A stretch of DNA of 64,000 bases from Brugia malayi (Eukaryota; Nematoda; Chromadorea; Rhabditida; Onchocercidae). The translations under genes were made by a program, and so were the position numbers. How positions within the stretch are numbered: position 1 is the stretch's first letter; every line of letters begins with the position of its first letter. The notes beneath the pieces were generated by a model, which had not been told where the DNA came from, made no database searches, and saw nothing but the letters and a program-made list of their open reading frames with translations. Below, one piece after another: positions 22,652-40,948 of the stretch. The DNA lies in contig NW_025062475.1 of the NCBI RefSeq assembly GCF_000002995.4, positions 11,474,187-11,538,186 of the forward strand. Reading direction: 5' to 3'.

Positions 22652-23797
22652 GGAGTCTAGCGTTAGTTGATTATCAGAATCTTTAGAATTCTACTTGTAT
22701 GTTCTGTCGATGTTGATAATTCATTCTGAACTCTGATTTCCTCACGATCTTATCAGTTTTTTTTTTCTTTTTTATTTTGAAATCCTTGAAATTTCATTCA
22801 AAAGTTGTGGTAGTCAATCAATACTAATGGAACAATCGAAATCATCTAGATCATATAGGACCACCGATTCCATCTGATCATTTCATACATGGGATACTTG
22901 TCCAAATTTGAAAATTGATTTCAAGAATTATTATTTTCTGAAAGGTATTTACGTATAATAATATGTACTGTTTCTTTTTTTTCTTTGCAAAATATGTATA
23001 TATCGAAAAGTTTTTCCCATTTCATTATAATTTTAATCGAATAAGCAGAAATGATCATTTTATTCCTTCAGCTATCAGTATGATTAAAGAATTGATTATA
23101 CATAATATGCAATGAATTTTTTGTGATACATTCATACAATATTATTGCTTCTGTTACAATTTTTGCATCCCATAATTGACTAATTATAACATAAATATAA
23201 ATTATCTTTGGTATGGCAAAGAGATAAAAATATAAGTTGTAGCATTATTATTGATAACAAATTCGGAAGTGATAATTTCTGATAAATTTTGGAGAGTGTT
23301 AGCTGTATTAAAAAGGTCATTGTTGTGCTGTCATTGGTAGGAGAAGATGACCAAAGATGGACCAACCAGTTAGTTAAATCCATTGATCGAATTACAACAC
23401 AATGATGTATATACAAATCAACAGTTATACTATCTCTAGGCTATCACATACTACGATGCATCTCTCTCCCTTATATTCTCTTGTATTAATCTGTTATGTA
23501 TATCATTTGTCAGGTACTTTTGTGGTGTGGTACCTTGATGATACCATACAATACAATTTATTTGCTTTTTCTTGTTGTAATTTTTGATTAGTGACATTGC
23601 AGACTACATATTTATGCGGGCAGGGTACACACACTATGCTACCAGAGGTAACAAGAAAGTGGAGGAGTAGCTATAGCAGCATTTCATCTACCACTCACCT
23701 TATCATCCAGAATAGATCCGACCTCCTCGTCCATTAGTTTCAGTTTCCGATGGAGACAAGAACAGATGAGTAAAATGATGATAGGTCGACAGACAGA

Positions 23798-23850
23798 CAC
23801 ACACTCCCCACACACACCCACACACATACACACACACACACACACACACA
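23798..23850. repeat. CA-rich microsatellite
   Basis: Imperfect (CA)n tract: GACAGACACACACTCC followed by CACACACCCACACACATACACA-like runs. It sits in the spacer upstream of pat-3 and is flanked by a comparatively GC-rich stretch. Confidence 0.85.
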
Positions 23851-25616
23851 GACAGAGCCATACACAACGATTACTTCTTGCAGTGGTTAGTGATTGCTCT
23901 AATTGAAGAGCCTTAAGAATTGAAGAGCAACTGTCTCACTTTCTTCTCACTTACATTTTTTACTTATTTTCCTTTTTGTTGCTGTAATAGCAATTCTTAA
24001 TTCTTCAAAAGATTAACCTTTGACTCTACTGTATTATTTCAAATATTATTTCATTGAAGCATTTATTATGTTAGCCTTTAATTCAAAATATTAAAATTGC
24101 TATGTAAAATTGTTTAAATCTAGAAAAACAGATGATGAAAAATAAATTTATCATATGGGAAAAGGTTTTGCTATCTGTAATGGCTATAAATTTGATGGAA
24201 TGATATTTATATATCAGACATTGGTATAGTCATAAATCGTTTAAAGCTAGGTTATGATGACTCATTTCATCAAAACTGTAATTTGTGATTAGCTTTAGGA
24301 ACAGAATTTTGTAATGCGTCACTAGGAATGTTCAAATTTTTGTGCTTCAGTTACGGATCCGGTTAAAGGCTAACAAACGGGTGTAAATCATGTGATCTTC
24401 TAACTTGATCAAATGTAAAAATAGAATGACTTCCGATATAATTATCATTATGATGAATTTTGTCTTTCTCTCCTGTTCTGTATTACTCCGTATTACTTAA
24501 TCCGGAACTCTCATCTTGCATTCCTTTTCATATCAGGAAAAGGAGACTGAAAGTATGATGATTTATTTTCGATCAATTACACTGCTTGTATCAATTTATC
24601 CGATTTTTTTTTTTTAAATGCTTTATTAAATTTTAAAATTAAAAATGCTAAGGTTCCTCCAAAATTTCAGAATACTTTTTTATCTACCAACAAAATTTTT
24701 ATTTTGAAGTCATTGGATAAAATATGCTTAATCGACCAGTTCTAACGATGCTACTTTTCCTTCCAGTATCGGTTTTTCTGATGGTTTTTGCGGTCATCGT
24801 AACTTCTTTAAACGGTTTAATCCAAAACTAATCAGTTCGCATTCATTTTAAATAATTTTAATTTTTATTACTTGATTGATTCTATCTTTTTATGAAATAT
24901 GATCGACTTTTAAAGAATTTGCATCAGTAATAATACGTCCAATAAATGCTTAAATTATTTGTACTAAAAGTTTAATTTAAATGATTGACTCTATTTTTTA
25001 TGAAATATGATCCATTTATTAGCTTATCAGTGAATTTTATCAATGAATTATAAGCCTGGAATTCACTCTTTATCACTCCGGTCATTATCAGGATAATTCC
25101 TTTCACTAACAGTGATCCCTTTCATCGTAATACTGATATCTGATTCAAAGAGATACAATGATATGATTGAATCACATAAATTCATAATTTCTGAAATGAA
25201 ATTGTTAAATGCTAAATTTGAATTTAGTAAGAAGACATGGTTATTCTGAATAAATTCAACGTGAAATTACTTGAAACGATGTATAAAATGAAAACAGAAT
25301 ATTTTATTTTGTTCTTAACATTTTATTGAACACAAAATATATTTATTTTTTATTCATAATCAAGTGTGCAAAGCATAAGTTTTTTTTCAAAATTCTCTAA
25401 CTTTTTGCTAAGAATTTACTTTGTGCAAAACATAAATTTACTTTGGCAGAATGCTTCATTAAAATATGAATTTTTGTTAACATTTTGACTTACTGCTGAA
25501 ATTTGTTTCGAATATACTTTATCAGAACAAATTGCGTTCTTCACATTTCATGAAATAGCGACATTCCACTTCCTTAATAATGATTTATTGATTTTTATCT
25601 CAATTACTTATTGCAG

Positions 25617-25635
25617 TTAGCGCTGTTTAATCGCT
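25617..25635 (+). promoter_or_regulatory. pat-3: Short pat-3 5' leader after a probable trans-splice acceptor
   Basis: TTATTGCAG ends at 25616 and the ATG follows at 25636, leaving a 19-nt leader. In nematodes an acceptor so close to a start, with no upstream exon visible, often receives the spliced leader. An ordinary upstream 5' UTR exon cannot be excluded. Confidence 0.5.
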
Positions 25636-26992
25636 ATGAGAGATCGTTGGTTGACGAGGCTTGGATGGTGTCGCATGATATGCCTCTCAACAACGATTTT
25701 CATTGTTGGGGCACAAGAATTTACTACTGATGATGGTATTTATGCACTATTTTCTCTTATCTTCAAAATGATTTGATTATTCCGGAAAATTGTCACTTAA
25801 AAACTTACTGGATTCTAGGAATGACTTGAATCCATGAATTTTTTATACATTAAAAAAAAAGGAAAAAAAGATATTTTTGGAAGTTTCAATTTGTGAATAA
25901 TTTGTTGTGTAAAAAAATCATAATATTCATCTGTTCATCAAATTAAAGTCATAAATTATTTTTCACGTGACCTATCCAAAACACGCTAATGTTATCTATT
26001 AACTTCAATAGCTCGCATAAATGTTAAGTTATTCAATAATTTAAACTGTAATTATTACCATTGAATTGAATTGGTATTAAATATAATGAATTAAATATGC
26101 ATATAATAGTTTTCTATTGCAGCAACATCAGAAATAGTTGAATCAAAGAAAGATTTCCCGTGTTATTCTTTACCTCGTGAAAATTACACATGTAGTGCAT
26201 GCATTCAGTTCCACGATACGTGCGCCTGGTGTAGTAAAGCAGTATGTTTTGGTTTATTATATTAATAATCAATTGAAGCATGCTGTATTGCATATTTTAA
26301 TATATCATTGTGAGTTAAATTTAACCTTGAATAAAATTTATGTAAATTATGATGGCTTTTTTTTTCTGAAACGAACAAAAATGTCAAATTTTTTTTTTCC
26401 TAGGATTTCGACAACGAAAATCAACATCCGCGATGTGATAGTTTAGAGAGGCTTATTGAACATGGTTGTCCAGAATTTGAAATTGAAAATCCTAAAACAA
26501 CAGTGAGAACAACAGAGGTTTGTTTAATTAGCAGGGATCTTCAACCGTTATTGGCGTTATTTTTGAATAATTAGAGATATCTTAAGGCGGATAATAAAAG
26601 CAAAAACTGGACTATGGTTTATATAAGTATATCGTCTATAAATGTTTCACTCTTGCATTTTTCATGCATTTTTACATATTGAAGTTTACAGCTTAAAATA
26701 AGCAACTAAAAAGAAAAAGACATGTGAATAGTATTATATATATTGAAGTTTTTATTTTATTATAGAATGTTGAATTGAGTAATGCCGGTGATGCAGCAAG
26801 TGAAGAAGAAGCAGTTCAGTTACGGCCACAGCATATGGTTGTCAATATACGACCCAGTAAATTGCTTTATTTTTCTGATGAACTTTTTGACGTTTCAATT
26901 TGTGCTATTAAAATTTTAATTTCTTGTGGTAAGCGAACTGTAGCTTCTACTGAAAAAAACTCTTTGAAGGCTTTCATATGCGTCAACTTTTG

Positions 26993-27024
<32 letters not shown>

Positions 27025-30000
27025 TTTTGCAAATGGTGCTGTATTCCTTGACTTCATTAATTTTTTAGAAACATTTTTGATTACACATAAGTTTTCAGAG
27101 GCACGTGTTCGATTTCAAGTAACCTATCGACAAGCTGTGGATTATCCAGTTGACTTATATTATTTGATGGATCTATCTTATTCTATGAAAGATGATAAAC
27201 AAAAGTTGTCTGAATTGGGCGATTTGTTAGGTAAAATATTTTCCAGACATATTTCAGAATAAATCTTTGGCTTCATTTATGACGGAATAATCGGTTTCTG
27301 GTAATGACCTGTTTTTTCTTTTTCAGCTGAACGAATGAAAGCAATCACCAAGAACTTTAGGCTTGGATTCGGTTCTTTTATTGACAAGAAACTTATGCCA
27401 TTTGTAGATCCTCGTCCTGAAAAGTAAGTTTAAAAATGATAACATAAAAAAATGATAACCCATGCGTTGTGTTGCGTTATTTTCTTTGAAAAGGTCATTG
27501 CGGATAAGTTATATTTATTAATAAATTCCGTATCTATTTTTTATCAAGATTTCTAATTAACATTTTTAAATTTCCATTTCTGTCCTTTAGCATAATTTGC
27601 ATTTCAGACAGTTATCACCGTGTCCAGAGCAATGTGCGCAACCATATGGTTTCAAAAATCAAATGAGTCTTACGATGGATACAAATAGATTTTCAGTAAA
27701 TTATTCATAACATTTGTTTTTACTTAAAAGTTTAACATGCGGACAATTTCTTTTTCCAGTATTCATAAGTTATTAACTAAATAAGAACTCGATTTTTCAT
27801 CATTCTTGATTTTTATTAAGTCATTATTAGTAATTTGTGGTGATTTCCTCACGTTTTTCTCGCTACCAGTTTGTTACACTCTGTTTTTAAATACAACAAA
27901 GTAACCTTAAAAATTTTTTTTTAAACTGTTGAAAAAGTTTATTATGCTGCATCATTTTTTTTTTTTTTTTTTTTTAGAAAGAAGTCGAGGAAGCTGAAAT
28001 ATCGGGAAATCTAGATGCTCCAGAAGGTGGCTTTGACGCTGTTTTGCAGGCTTTAACTTGTAATGTAAGTAGACTTTTTTTTTTATTCCTTATTATTTCT
28101 TATTTTTATTAGTCAAAATAAAACTGACAAAATAATCAACGAATCAATTATAGTTTATAGATTGATATGTTTTAGGGTATTTTGCTAGGTTAACTTATCT
28201 CTTACTTTATTACAATGTGATATTTGAGGATAATGAATAATATGCATTGTATATAAAGAATTAAATATTTTATGCGGCTATAGTACGTGTTATTATAATG
28301 CACTACATAGAAGTGCAACTCATTCCAATTAAGCAGAATAATCGAAGATTGTATGTATAAAATTTGAATTGTTGGATATTAATTAGTCTTATTCAATCTT
28401 TTAAATTTCAGAATAGTATTGGTTGGCGTGAACGTGCTCGAAAAATGATCGTATTCTCTACAGATGCTGGTTTTCATTACGCAGGGGATGGACGGGTATT
28501 TTTTCCATATATTTATTATATACATACATTAGTTTCATCTTAAGAAGCTTGCTGATTCTACTGCCATTTCATGGGTTCCTATTGAAGTTTCGAAGTTGTT
28601 GAAAGGTATACAAGGTTTTTTCGAAGTGTTTCAAACTTTCATACTTGAACAATTTAATTGGTTTAGATGGCCGGTGTTGTAGTACCGAATGATGGACAAT
28701 GTCATTTGGACAGCCAAGGATACTACACGAAATCACTTGATCAGGATTACCCCTCTGTTGCTTTGTTACATCAGAAAATCAAAGAAAGAAAGGCGAATTT
28801 AATTTTTGCCGTTACTGAGAAAAATAAAGATCTTTACAAGCAGGTGAGTAAAATTTCCAGTTGATTTAAAAAAAAAAAAAAAAAAAAAAACTTTTGGGAT
28901 TTATTTATTAATACATAACGTGATATAATGTGGTTTCACGGCTTGATTTAAACTGGTTACATCTGACTATTCGAGCTCACCATTTTTCGGATTTAATGGA
29001 GCCGTGTGATGAGTGCTTATGTAAGCATCCTATAAATAATCGCTATTATATCATGTTTTATGTAGTTTCACCTCGTCGCGATATTTTATAACTTTTTTTG
29101 TTCTCAGTTCTTGAAATCATTAATCTTTAATAGTTATTCACCCTCTTTATTATAATTTAAGCTCAGTGATGCTTTACCTGATGTAAGCAGTTCGGTTGGT
29201 GTACTGGCCGATGATTCTAGAAACATCGTTTCTCTTATCGAAGAGGAATACAATAAAATTTCCCAAAAAATCATTATGGTTGATAACGCTAATGCAAGCC
29301 AAGGATTGAGATTATCATATCGTTCGAGATGTTTGGAGTAAGTTTTCCGTTACTTTCATTTTCTACATTTTTATTTCAAAACTAGTCTTTTCAAAATTTC
29401 TCAACAAAATTCACCAATTCTACTATTATTTTTACCTTTTTGCAAACCTGAAAAGAAATTCTTGGACTGTGGTTTATTTCCAGTGGGCATACTCTTAAGG
29501 AAACAAATGTTTGTGATGGAATCAAAGTTGGTGATGAAGTTTCGTTCGAAGTTACCCTAGAAGCAACGCACTGCGTGAAAGAACGTGATTTTAATTTAAA
29601 GATTGGACCAAGTGGTCTTGATGAGACTCTTCAAGTTGATGTTCATGTACAATGTGACTGCGATTGTGAAACCGATGTGAGTATTTCTTTACTGTCAAAG
29701 TTCTTGAATTTCTTTTATTTAAATTTTGTCAACATTTGTCAAATTATTCTTAAATTTTGACAAAATCTGTCAAAATGTTACTTAGATCTATAAAAAATGT
29801 TACTTGGATATGAATGCAATCGACTCATAGGCAGAAATTTACTACATGTTATGTGCATCATACATAAATAATAAGAGATTTATCACGAATAATTGCTATG
29901 CACCGTTCTCTGTCCTTGTGATTTAATTGGTCCTGAATGATGCAGTAATTTTATAGAGAGTTGTGTACAATTCCCCGATATGTCATGGGAAAGGTGATTT

Positions 30001-32556
30001 GGTATGTGGTGTTTGCATATGTCATGGAACAAATGTTGGAAGACATTGCGAATGTGACGCACCTGGTCTTTCAACTGTTGCTTTGGATGCAAAATGTAAA
30101 AGGTAACAATTATTGTTTTTTTATGACATTATTCTGCAGCTTTTCAAGGAATGAAAGCTTATGTGCTGGAAAGTTACAGGTGTAGTATGATCATGCAGTT
30201 TTGTCATCTTTCAGTATTCTAATTCTGAGAATTGATTTTGAGACTTTATCTTTTAAAGTTTTTAGGACAAATGAAAGTGCTATTTGTGAAGGTCGAGGAG
30301 TTTGCAACTGTGGTGTTTGTGAATGTTTCGAACGTGATGTAAGTTCACATCTTTACCTTCTTAGTTTTGGAGTTAAAAAAAGAATTTTATCATGAAATTT
30401 TATACCTTCTGGAAAATACTTTTGTATTGTGTGTATGTTAATATTTTCTGTAATACTCATCCTTGATTGTTCATTGTTGAAATTTTTCGTTTCTAAGCTG
30501 TATTAAATTTTTCACTATTCATTTTGACCATAAACTTTTTAACTGTTCTGTGCTTGTCAATGTGTGAAATATATGAAATTCAAAATTGAGAGAAAAAATT
30601 TGCATTTCTTAACAGTCTTCACTTCAGAATATGAATGAGAAAATTTCGGGTCAGTTTTGTGAATGTGATAATTTCAATTGTCCACGACATGATCGTAAAA
30701 TCTGTGCTGGACATGGTACTTGTGACTGTGGGCAGTGCACATGCAAGCCCGGTTGGACAGGTAATTTTTTTTATTACTTGAAATTTTATTGCATTACGAA
30801 TGAATTCTATGATATTGAGTACTTTTTTTTTTTCTTTTTTACCAGAGGTCGTCGATTTGATTATACTATGACCTGATTGCATGAATTCAATAAACTAATT
30901 TGCAACAGTGTTGCAGGTCGAGCATGTGAATGTCCGTTAAGCTTGGATAGCTGTATGGCTGCGAATGGTAAAGTATGCAACGGACAAGGTGAATGTATTT
31001 GCGGACGTTGTCGCTGCTTCAGTGATGGTCCAGGAAATCGTTATTCCGGTCCCAAATGTGAAATTTGTCCTGTTAGTTAAACAAATTCATCACTTTTTTT
31101 TTTCTGAAATTAAAATTTTTCATCCTTACGATTGAGAACATTGATGTATTTATTATCCACCTATCCACCTTCATTTCATTGACGGAGTATGTTGATAATA
31201 GGACGAGGCTTTCAAATTTGATTCAGATTATATACTTTGAAACTGTATTGATATTTTTTATCAATAATAATATTTTTTATGGATTTGTTTTCATTTTCTA
31301 TCTGGTTTCCTATTAAATCCTCAATACTGTTCAAAATTCCAATAATTTTTAGACTTGTCCATCTAAATGTGTGGAACATAAACCTTGTGTCATGTGTCAA
31401 CAGTGGCAAACTGGTCCGTACAATGAAACTCAGTGTGACGAGTGTACTTTTACCGTTATACCTGTTAAGGAATTACCAGGTTATCATTTTATCATAGTAA
31501 GGTTAACATATTATTATAAAAAGTTTATTGCAGTAAACATTAAGATTATAAGTATGGAAAAAGTTGCTTTAGTATTTGAATTTGTTATTAAAGGATTTAT
31601 TTACAATAACTGTTTGTTTTCTTAAAAAATAAAAGAAATATTGTAGTGTTAAATGACACAACTGAATGTCAATTTGTCGATCCATCAGATGATTGTACAT
31701 TCTATTTCCTTTATTACGAGGATCAAAGAACTGATAATCTAACGGTATGGGTGAAAGAAGAAAAAGGTATGTCAATTGTTAAGCTTACAGTTTGTCATAG
31801 CTACTCTGTGAGTGATTCACTTCTTTTATAGTTCTTTTTAGATGGCTTAAATTAAAGGTAAAAGTTCTGTAATTATATTTTAATATATTCTGTTAAACAT
31901 AGATTGGGATTCATGGGATGCAGTTTGATAAATAATTTCTCGAGATTGAAGTCATGAGTGGCTTTTTTGACTATAGTTGACATTTCGCTATGTAAATGAC
32001 TAAATTAATTTACATGAAATTTTCACTGATGTCTTAGTTTTCTTAATGTAGTGAGTTGATCTGAAGTACTCAAAGAATGATACTAATTTAGATTGCCCAC
32101 CACCAGTGCCAGTACTTGCTATTGTTCTTGGTGTCATAGCTGGTATTGTCATACTGGGATTGATTCTGCTTTTGGTCTGGAAATTGTTAACTGTTCTCCA
32201 TGATCGTGCCGAATTTGCGAAGTTTGACAGCGAAAGATTACTAGCGAAATGGGATACTGTATGCTTTTTTTGCATTTCTTTTTTCAATTCTTGAATTTTT
32301 TCCAATGAAATGATGAGTAAAACTTATCTCGTTTTACCTTGCATTATGTTGCATGAGTGGTTCAAAATATTGACAAAATATTTATTTTTCGTCTTTTAAT
32401 ATTATTAAGATTCAGTTAGAGGAAAAGAAATGAATGCTGTAGTGATAGAACTGAGACATTTATTAATTTCAGAATGAAAATCCTATTTATAAACAAGCAA
32501 CGACGACGTTTAAGAATCCTGTGTACGTGGGAAATAATACAATGAAAAATAAATAG
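25636..32556 (+). CDS. pat-3: Integrin beta subunit (PAT-3 / beta-PS type)
   Basis: Cell-surface adhesion receptor that pairs with an alpha integrin, binds basement membrane and anchors muscle. Exons: 25636-25735, 26123-26241, 26404-26517, 26766-26856, 27099-27230, 27327-27423, 27608-27695, 27978-28064, 28412-28495, 28667-28843, 29162-29337, 29484-29676, 29957-30102, 30266-30338, 30628-30760, 30917-31071, 31353-31479, 31647-31766, 32092-32258, 32473-32556. Total 820 aa, close to C. elegans PAT-3 (about 809). Seen: signal peptide; PSI cysteines ([14 protein letters not shown]); beta-I domain with MIDAS D166-x-S168-x-S170 (DLSYS) and [13 protein letters not shown]; Cys-rich I-EGF repeats (about 487-697, with [11 protein letters not shown]); beta-tail; one transmembrane helix (about 744-768) followed by WKLL; cytoplasmic HDRAEFAKF and two NPxY motifs, NPIY (796-799) and NPVY (808-811), the talin/kindlin sites. 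All phases match. No missing key residue was seen. Confidence 0.97.
30140..30179 (+). other. pat-3: Candidate alternative or relic exon inside pat-3
   Basis: A strong acceptor (ATTATTCTGCAG, ending 30139) and a donor CAG|GTGTAG bracket 40 nt. Entered in phase 2 they read [14 protein letters not shown] and leave in phase 0. These are the same entry and exit phases as the genuine exon 14 (30266-30338, [13 protein letters not shown]...), so it could replace that exon without a frameshift, but it lacks most of the EGF cysteines. RNESLC resembles TNESAIC, suggesting a partial duplicate. Confidence 0.3.
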
Positions 32557-33346
32557 GCACTAAGAAGAAGGTAATTGTGAATATTCTTTGATACTTGACA
32601 AATTCATATATACTTAATTTTCGAAAATTTGTGCATTTGCTATGTAAAGTTATTCATCCGTTTTGGGATTTAAGTCTTTCTGGAGAACTGAGAACTTTTA
32701 GTTTGGAAATTAACAAGTATATGTTTGATCTCTGAATTGTTCTTGTTGAATTTCGAGCTATAAATTTCTGTCAGAAAATTAGAAGTGTTTTTTACTTGAC
32801 AGGCTTTTTTGCTGCCATTGATTTTTCTTTACTTTTGTATACTGTCTAATCAATTGTTCTTCCATTGAAAAGTTTTTGCCTGCTAACTTTCTTCCATAAT
32901 CTAAATATTATTGAATTATTTAATCGCTCAGATTATTTTAGATTTTTCATAATTGTTAATGTCCTTTTCAAAAAAATTACTTCATCGCTCAGACTATGAT
33001 GCTTTTATGTTATTAAATTATTTCGAGCAGGTTTCTTTTTCTTTTAATCCGTAGGTTCTGTTGATATAGAACACAGCTTCGCAAGCCAACTAAGTAAAAA
33101 GATTAATCTTTTTGGAAAAAGTTAAAACTGAAAATTTTTAAAAAATGAAAGAAATTGGTGATTTCTACCTTCATGGATTTTCACCTTTCGAAGATTTAAT
33201 ACATTCGAAAAATGTGTTGAATGTTTACTTAAAAAAAGAAAAAAATTTATTTTTGCACTTCAAATTTTGCCAGACGTATGTAATTAAACAGGGCATTATG
33301 CTTTTCTTACTTTTCAACTGTGCCATTATTCATTTAGCTAATACTT

Positions 33347-33380
<34 letters not shown>

Positions 33381-33840
33381 GCTACACACATATAGTTTTT
33401 ATGCAAATATAAATGAATTCCATCATTTGAGCATCTGTTAGAAGAAATTTTATCTCATTTATATGCGTTCAGGCACCGTGAGGCGATATCTTATTGATTT
33501 TTCTTTTTTTTTTTTTTTGTATTTTAATTGGTTTGTATATATTCAGAATTATTATTGTTATTATTTTATATAGACTCTGAACTTTCTGCAAAATATTTAT
33601 GATTTTATTAAATTTATATATTATTCGTGTATTTTTTTCTTTGAGCTTATCAGGTAATAGAAATTGATAAATCATCTTGCACTCTATAAATACAATAAAG
33701 AAATGTTCAGCGGATCTTTTATAAAATTTTGAAAAATTTTCGTATTGGACAAAGACAAAACAAATATGCAAATTATCGAAAAAAAACTGCAATTTTTAAA
33801 AGAGGCAGAATGAGATAGATGCTAATTATTGTTGAGCTTA
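32557..33840. other. pat-3 3' UTR and spacer to the F-box gene
   Basis: AT-rich DNA with a run of about 28 T at 33351-33378 and a plus-strand AATAAA at 33694-33699, 142 bp before the next ATG. An open frame at 33145-33441 is interrupted by polyphenylalanine from the T tract and looks spurious. With both genes on the same strand and 1.28 kb apart, an operon is possible but unsupported. Confidence 0.5.
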
Positions 33841-37062
<3,222 letters not shown>

Positions 37063-37875
37063 AGAAGCAATTAATTCTGATTCGTTAATGTTTTCTGGAT
37101 CAATCATAATTTTTTTACATATTCCTCTTCAAATCCGAATTTTGGAAAAGAACATTCGAAATGGCGAGTAAGATTAAATTAATTTATAATTGTCTAATGC
37201 TTTATGAAGTTATCCAATTAGTTTGAGCATTATATCTCCCTTAGAGCTTAAATGAATATAAAATATGCATATAAAACATGCCGCAAATACCTTTCACAAA
37301 AAATTTCCAATGAAAATTGCTATATCATTCTCTTCAATTTATATTTAATACAAGAGTTTCTACTGCAAGGAACCTTCGATCTACCAAATATTGAACTGCA
37401 GGAAACAAAAAAGATTAAAATTCAGAATTAACTTTTGTACAAAACCTTTACTGTTATCAATACTACACTGTGTACAAAGCATACATTATACAAATAATCC
37501 TTAATTGCAAGAACGATGTAAGCATGAACCAGAAATAAATATGGCCTATTCAGATAATCTTAGCATGAAAACAAAGAGAATCAGAGCCGCACAAACATTT
37601 TCTATGTAATTAACTTCCATTATTACACTTACATAATCGTTTAATCACTATTTTATCAACCAACTTATCCACATTTTTGAAGTTGAAGTCGGAAATAGAT
37701 ACTGCATGACTTCTTACATTCACAACAACTGCAGCATATTCAGTATTTTGAAACGAATCAAAATATATTATTAGAATTGTTTTCTGGTTCATTTAGTAGG
37801 TCGATCAAATAGTCTTTTAAAACTAATTTCTTAATGAAGAATAGTACAACAATCAGCCGGTAAAATTTGCTTAAC
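37063..37875. other. Convergent 3' ends of the F-box gene and NDUFS8
   Basis: AT-rich stretch between the F-box stop (37062, plus) and the NDUFS8 stop (37876, minus). A plus-strand AATAAA occurs near 37530, and a minus-strand ATTAAA variant near 37636. No gene seen. Confidence 0.5.
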
Positions 37876-40760
<2,885 letters not shown>

Positions 40761-40801
40761 TAGAGGGAAAAGCTACACCACTGAGCAACTACAAGATGTG
40801 C

Positions 40802-40833
40802 TCTGTTAAATGAAGACAACTTATTAATTTATT
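40802..40833 (-). promoter_or_regulatory. Intercistronic polyadenylation / trans-splice junction
   Basis: In transcript direction: AATAAA at 40833-40828, then 23 nt to a CATTTAACAG acceptor (AG at 40804-40803), then a 42-nt leader to the NDUFS8 ATG at 40760. It lies only 115 nt past the PPTC7 stop. This is the arrangement of nematode operons, where the upstream message is polyadenylated and the downstream one gets a spliced leader. Inferred from sequence only. Confidence 0.65.
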
Positions 40834-40948
40834 ACCATAATAATATAAATACTAACGCAAAACCTGCCAGAAATAGTCAATGAGCTTATTCATACATGAG
40901 ATGAGCATAATAAAAAATCGTAGCATTTCAATATTTCGCTACAACAGA

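Larger units (their letters stand above)
22109..25616. other. Spacer between ssl-1 and pat-3
   Basis: Contains the ssl-1 3' UTR (to about 22.7 kb), then AT-rich DNA without a convincing gene on either strand. A block at about 23600-23900 is less AT-rich and ends in a composite CA/CACACA repeat (about 23798-23850). It could be a pat-3 promoter or enhancer but carries no motif I can name. A 30-bp direct repeat around TTTTATGAAATATGATC occurs at about 24880-24912 and 24984-25013. The rest shows nothing I can support. Confidence 0.5.

Noticed and set aside
23180..23416. 78-codon minus-strand frame in the spacer
   Set aside because: No supporting splice sites, neighbours or similarity.
23798..23850. 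CA-rich repeats as a CRISPR or regulatory array
   Set aside because: Simple dinucleotide repeat without spacers, in a eukaryotic genome.
33145..33441. 98-codon frame after pat-3
   Set aside because: Mostly random text plus polyphenylalanine from a T run; no splice context and no family resemblance.
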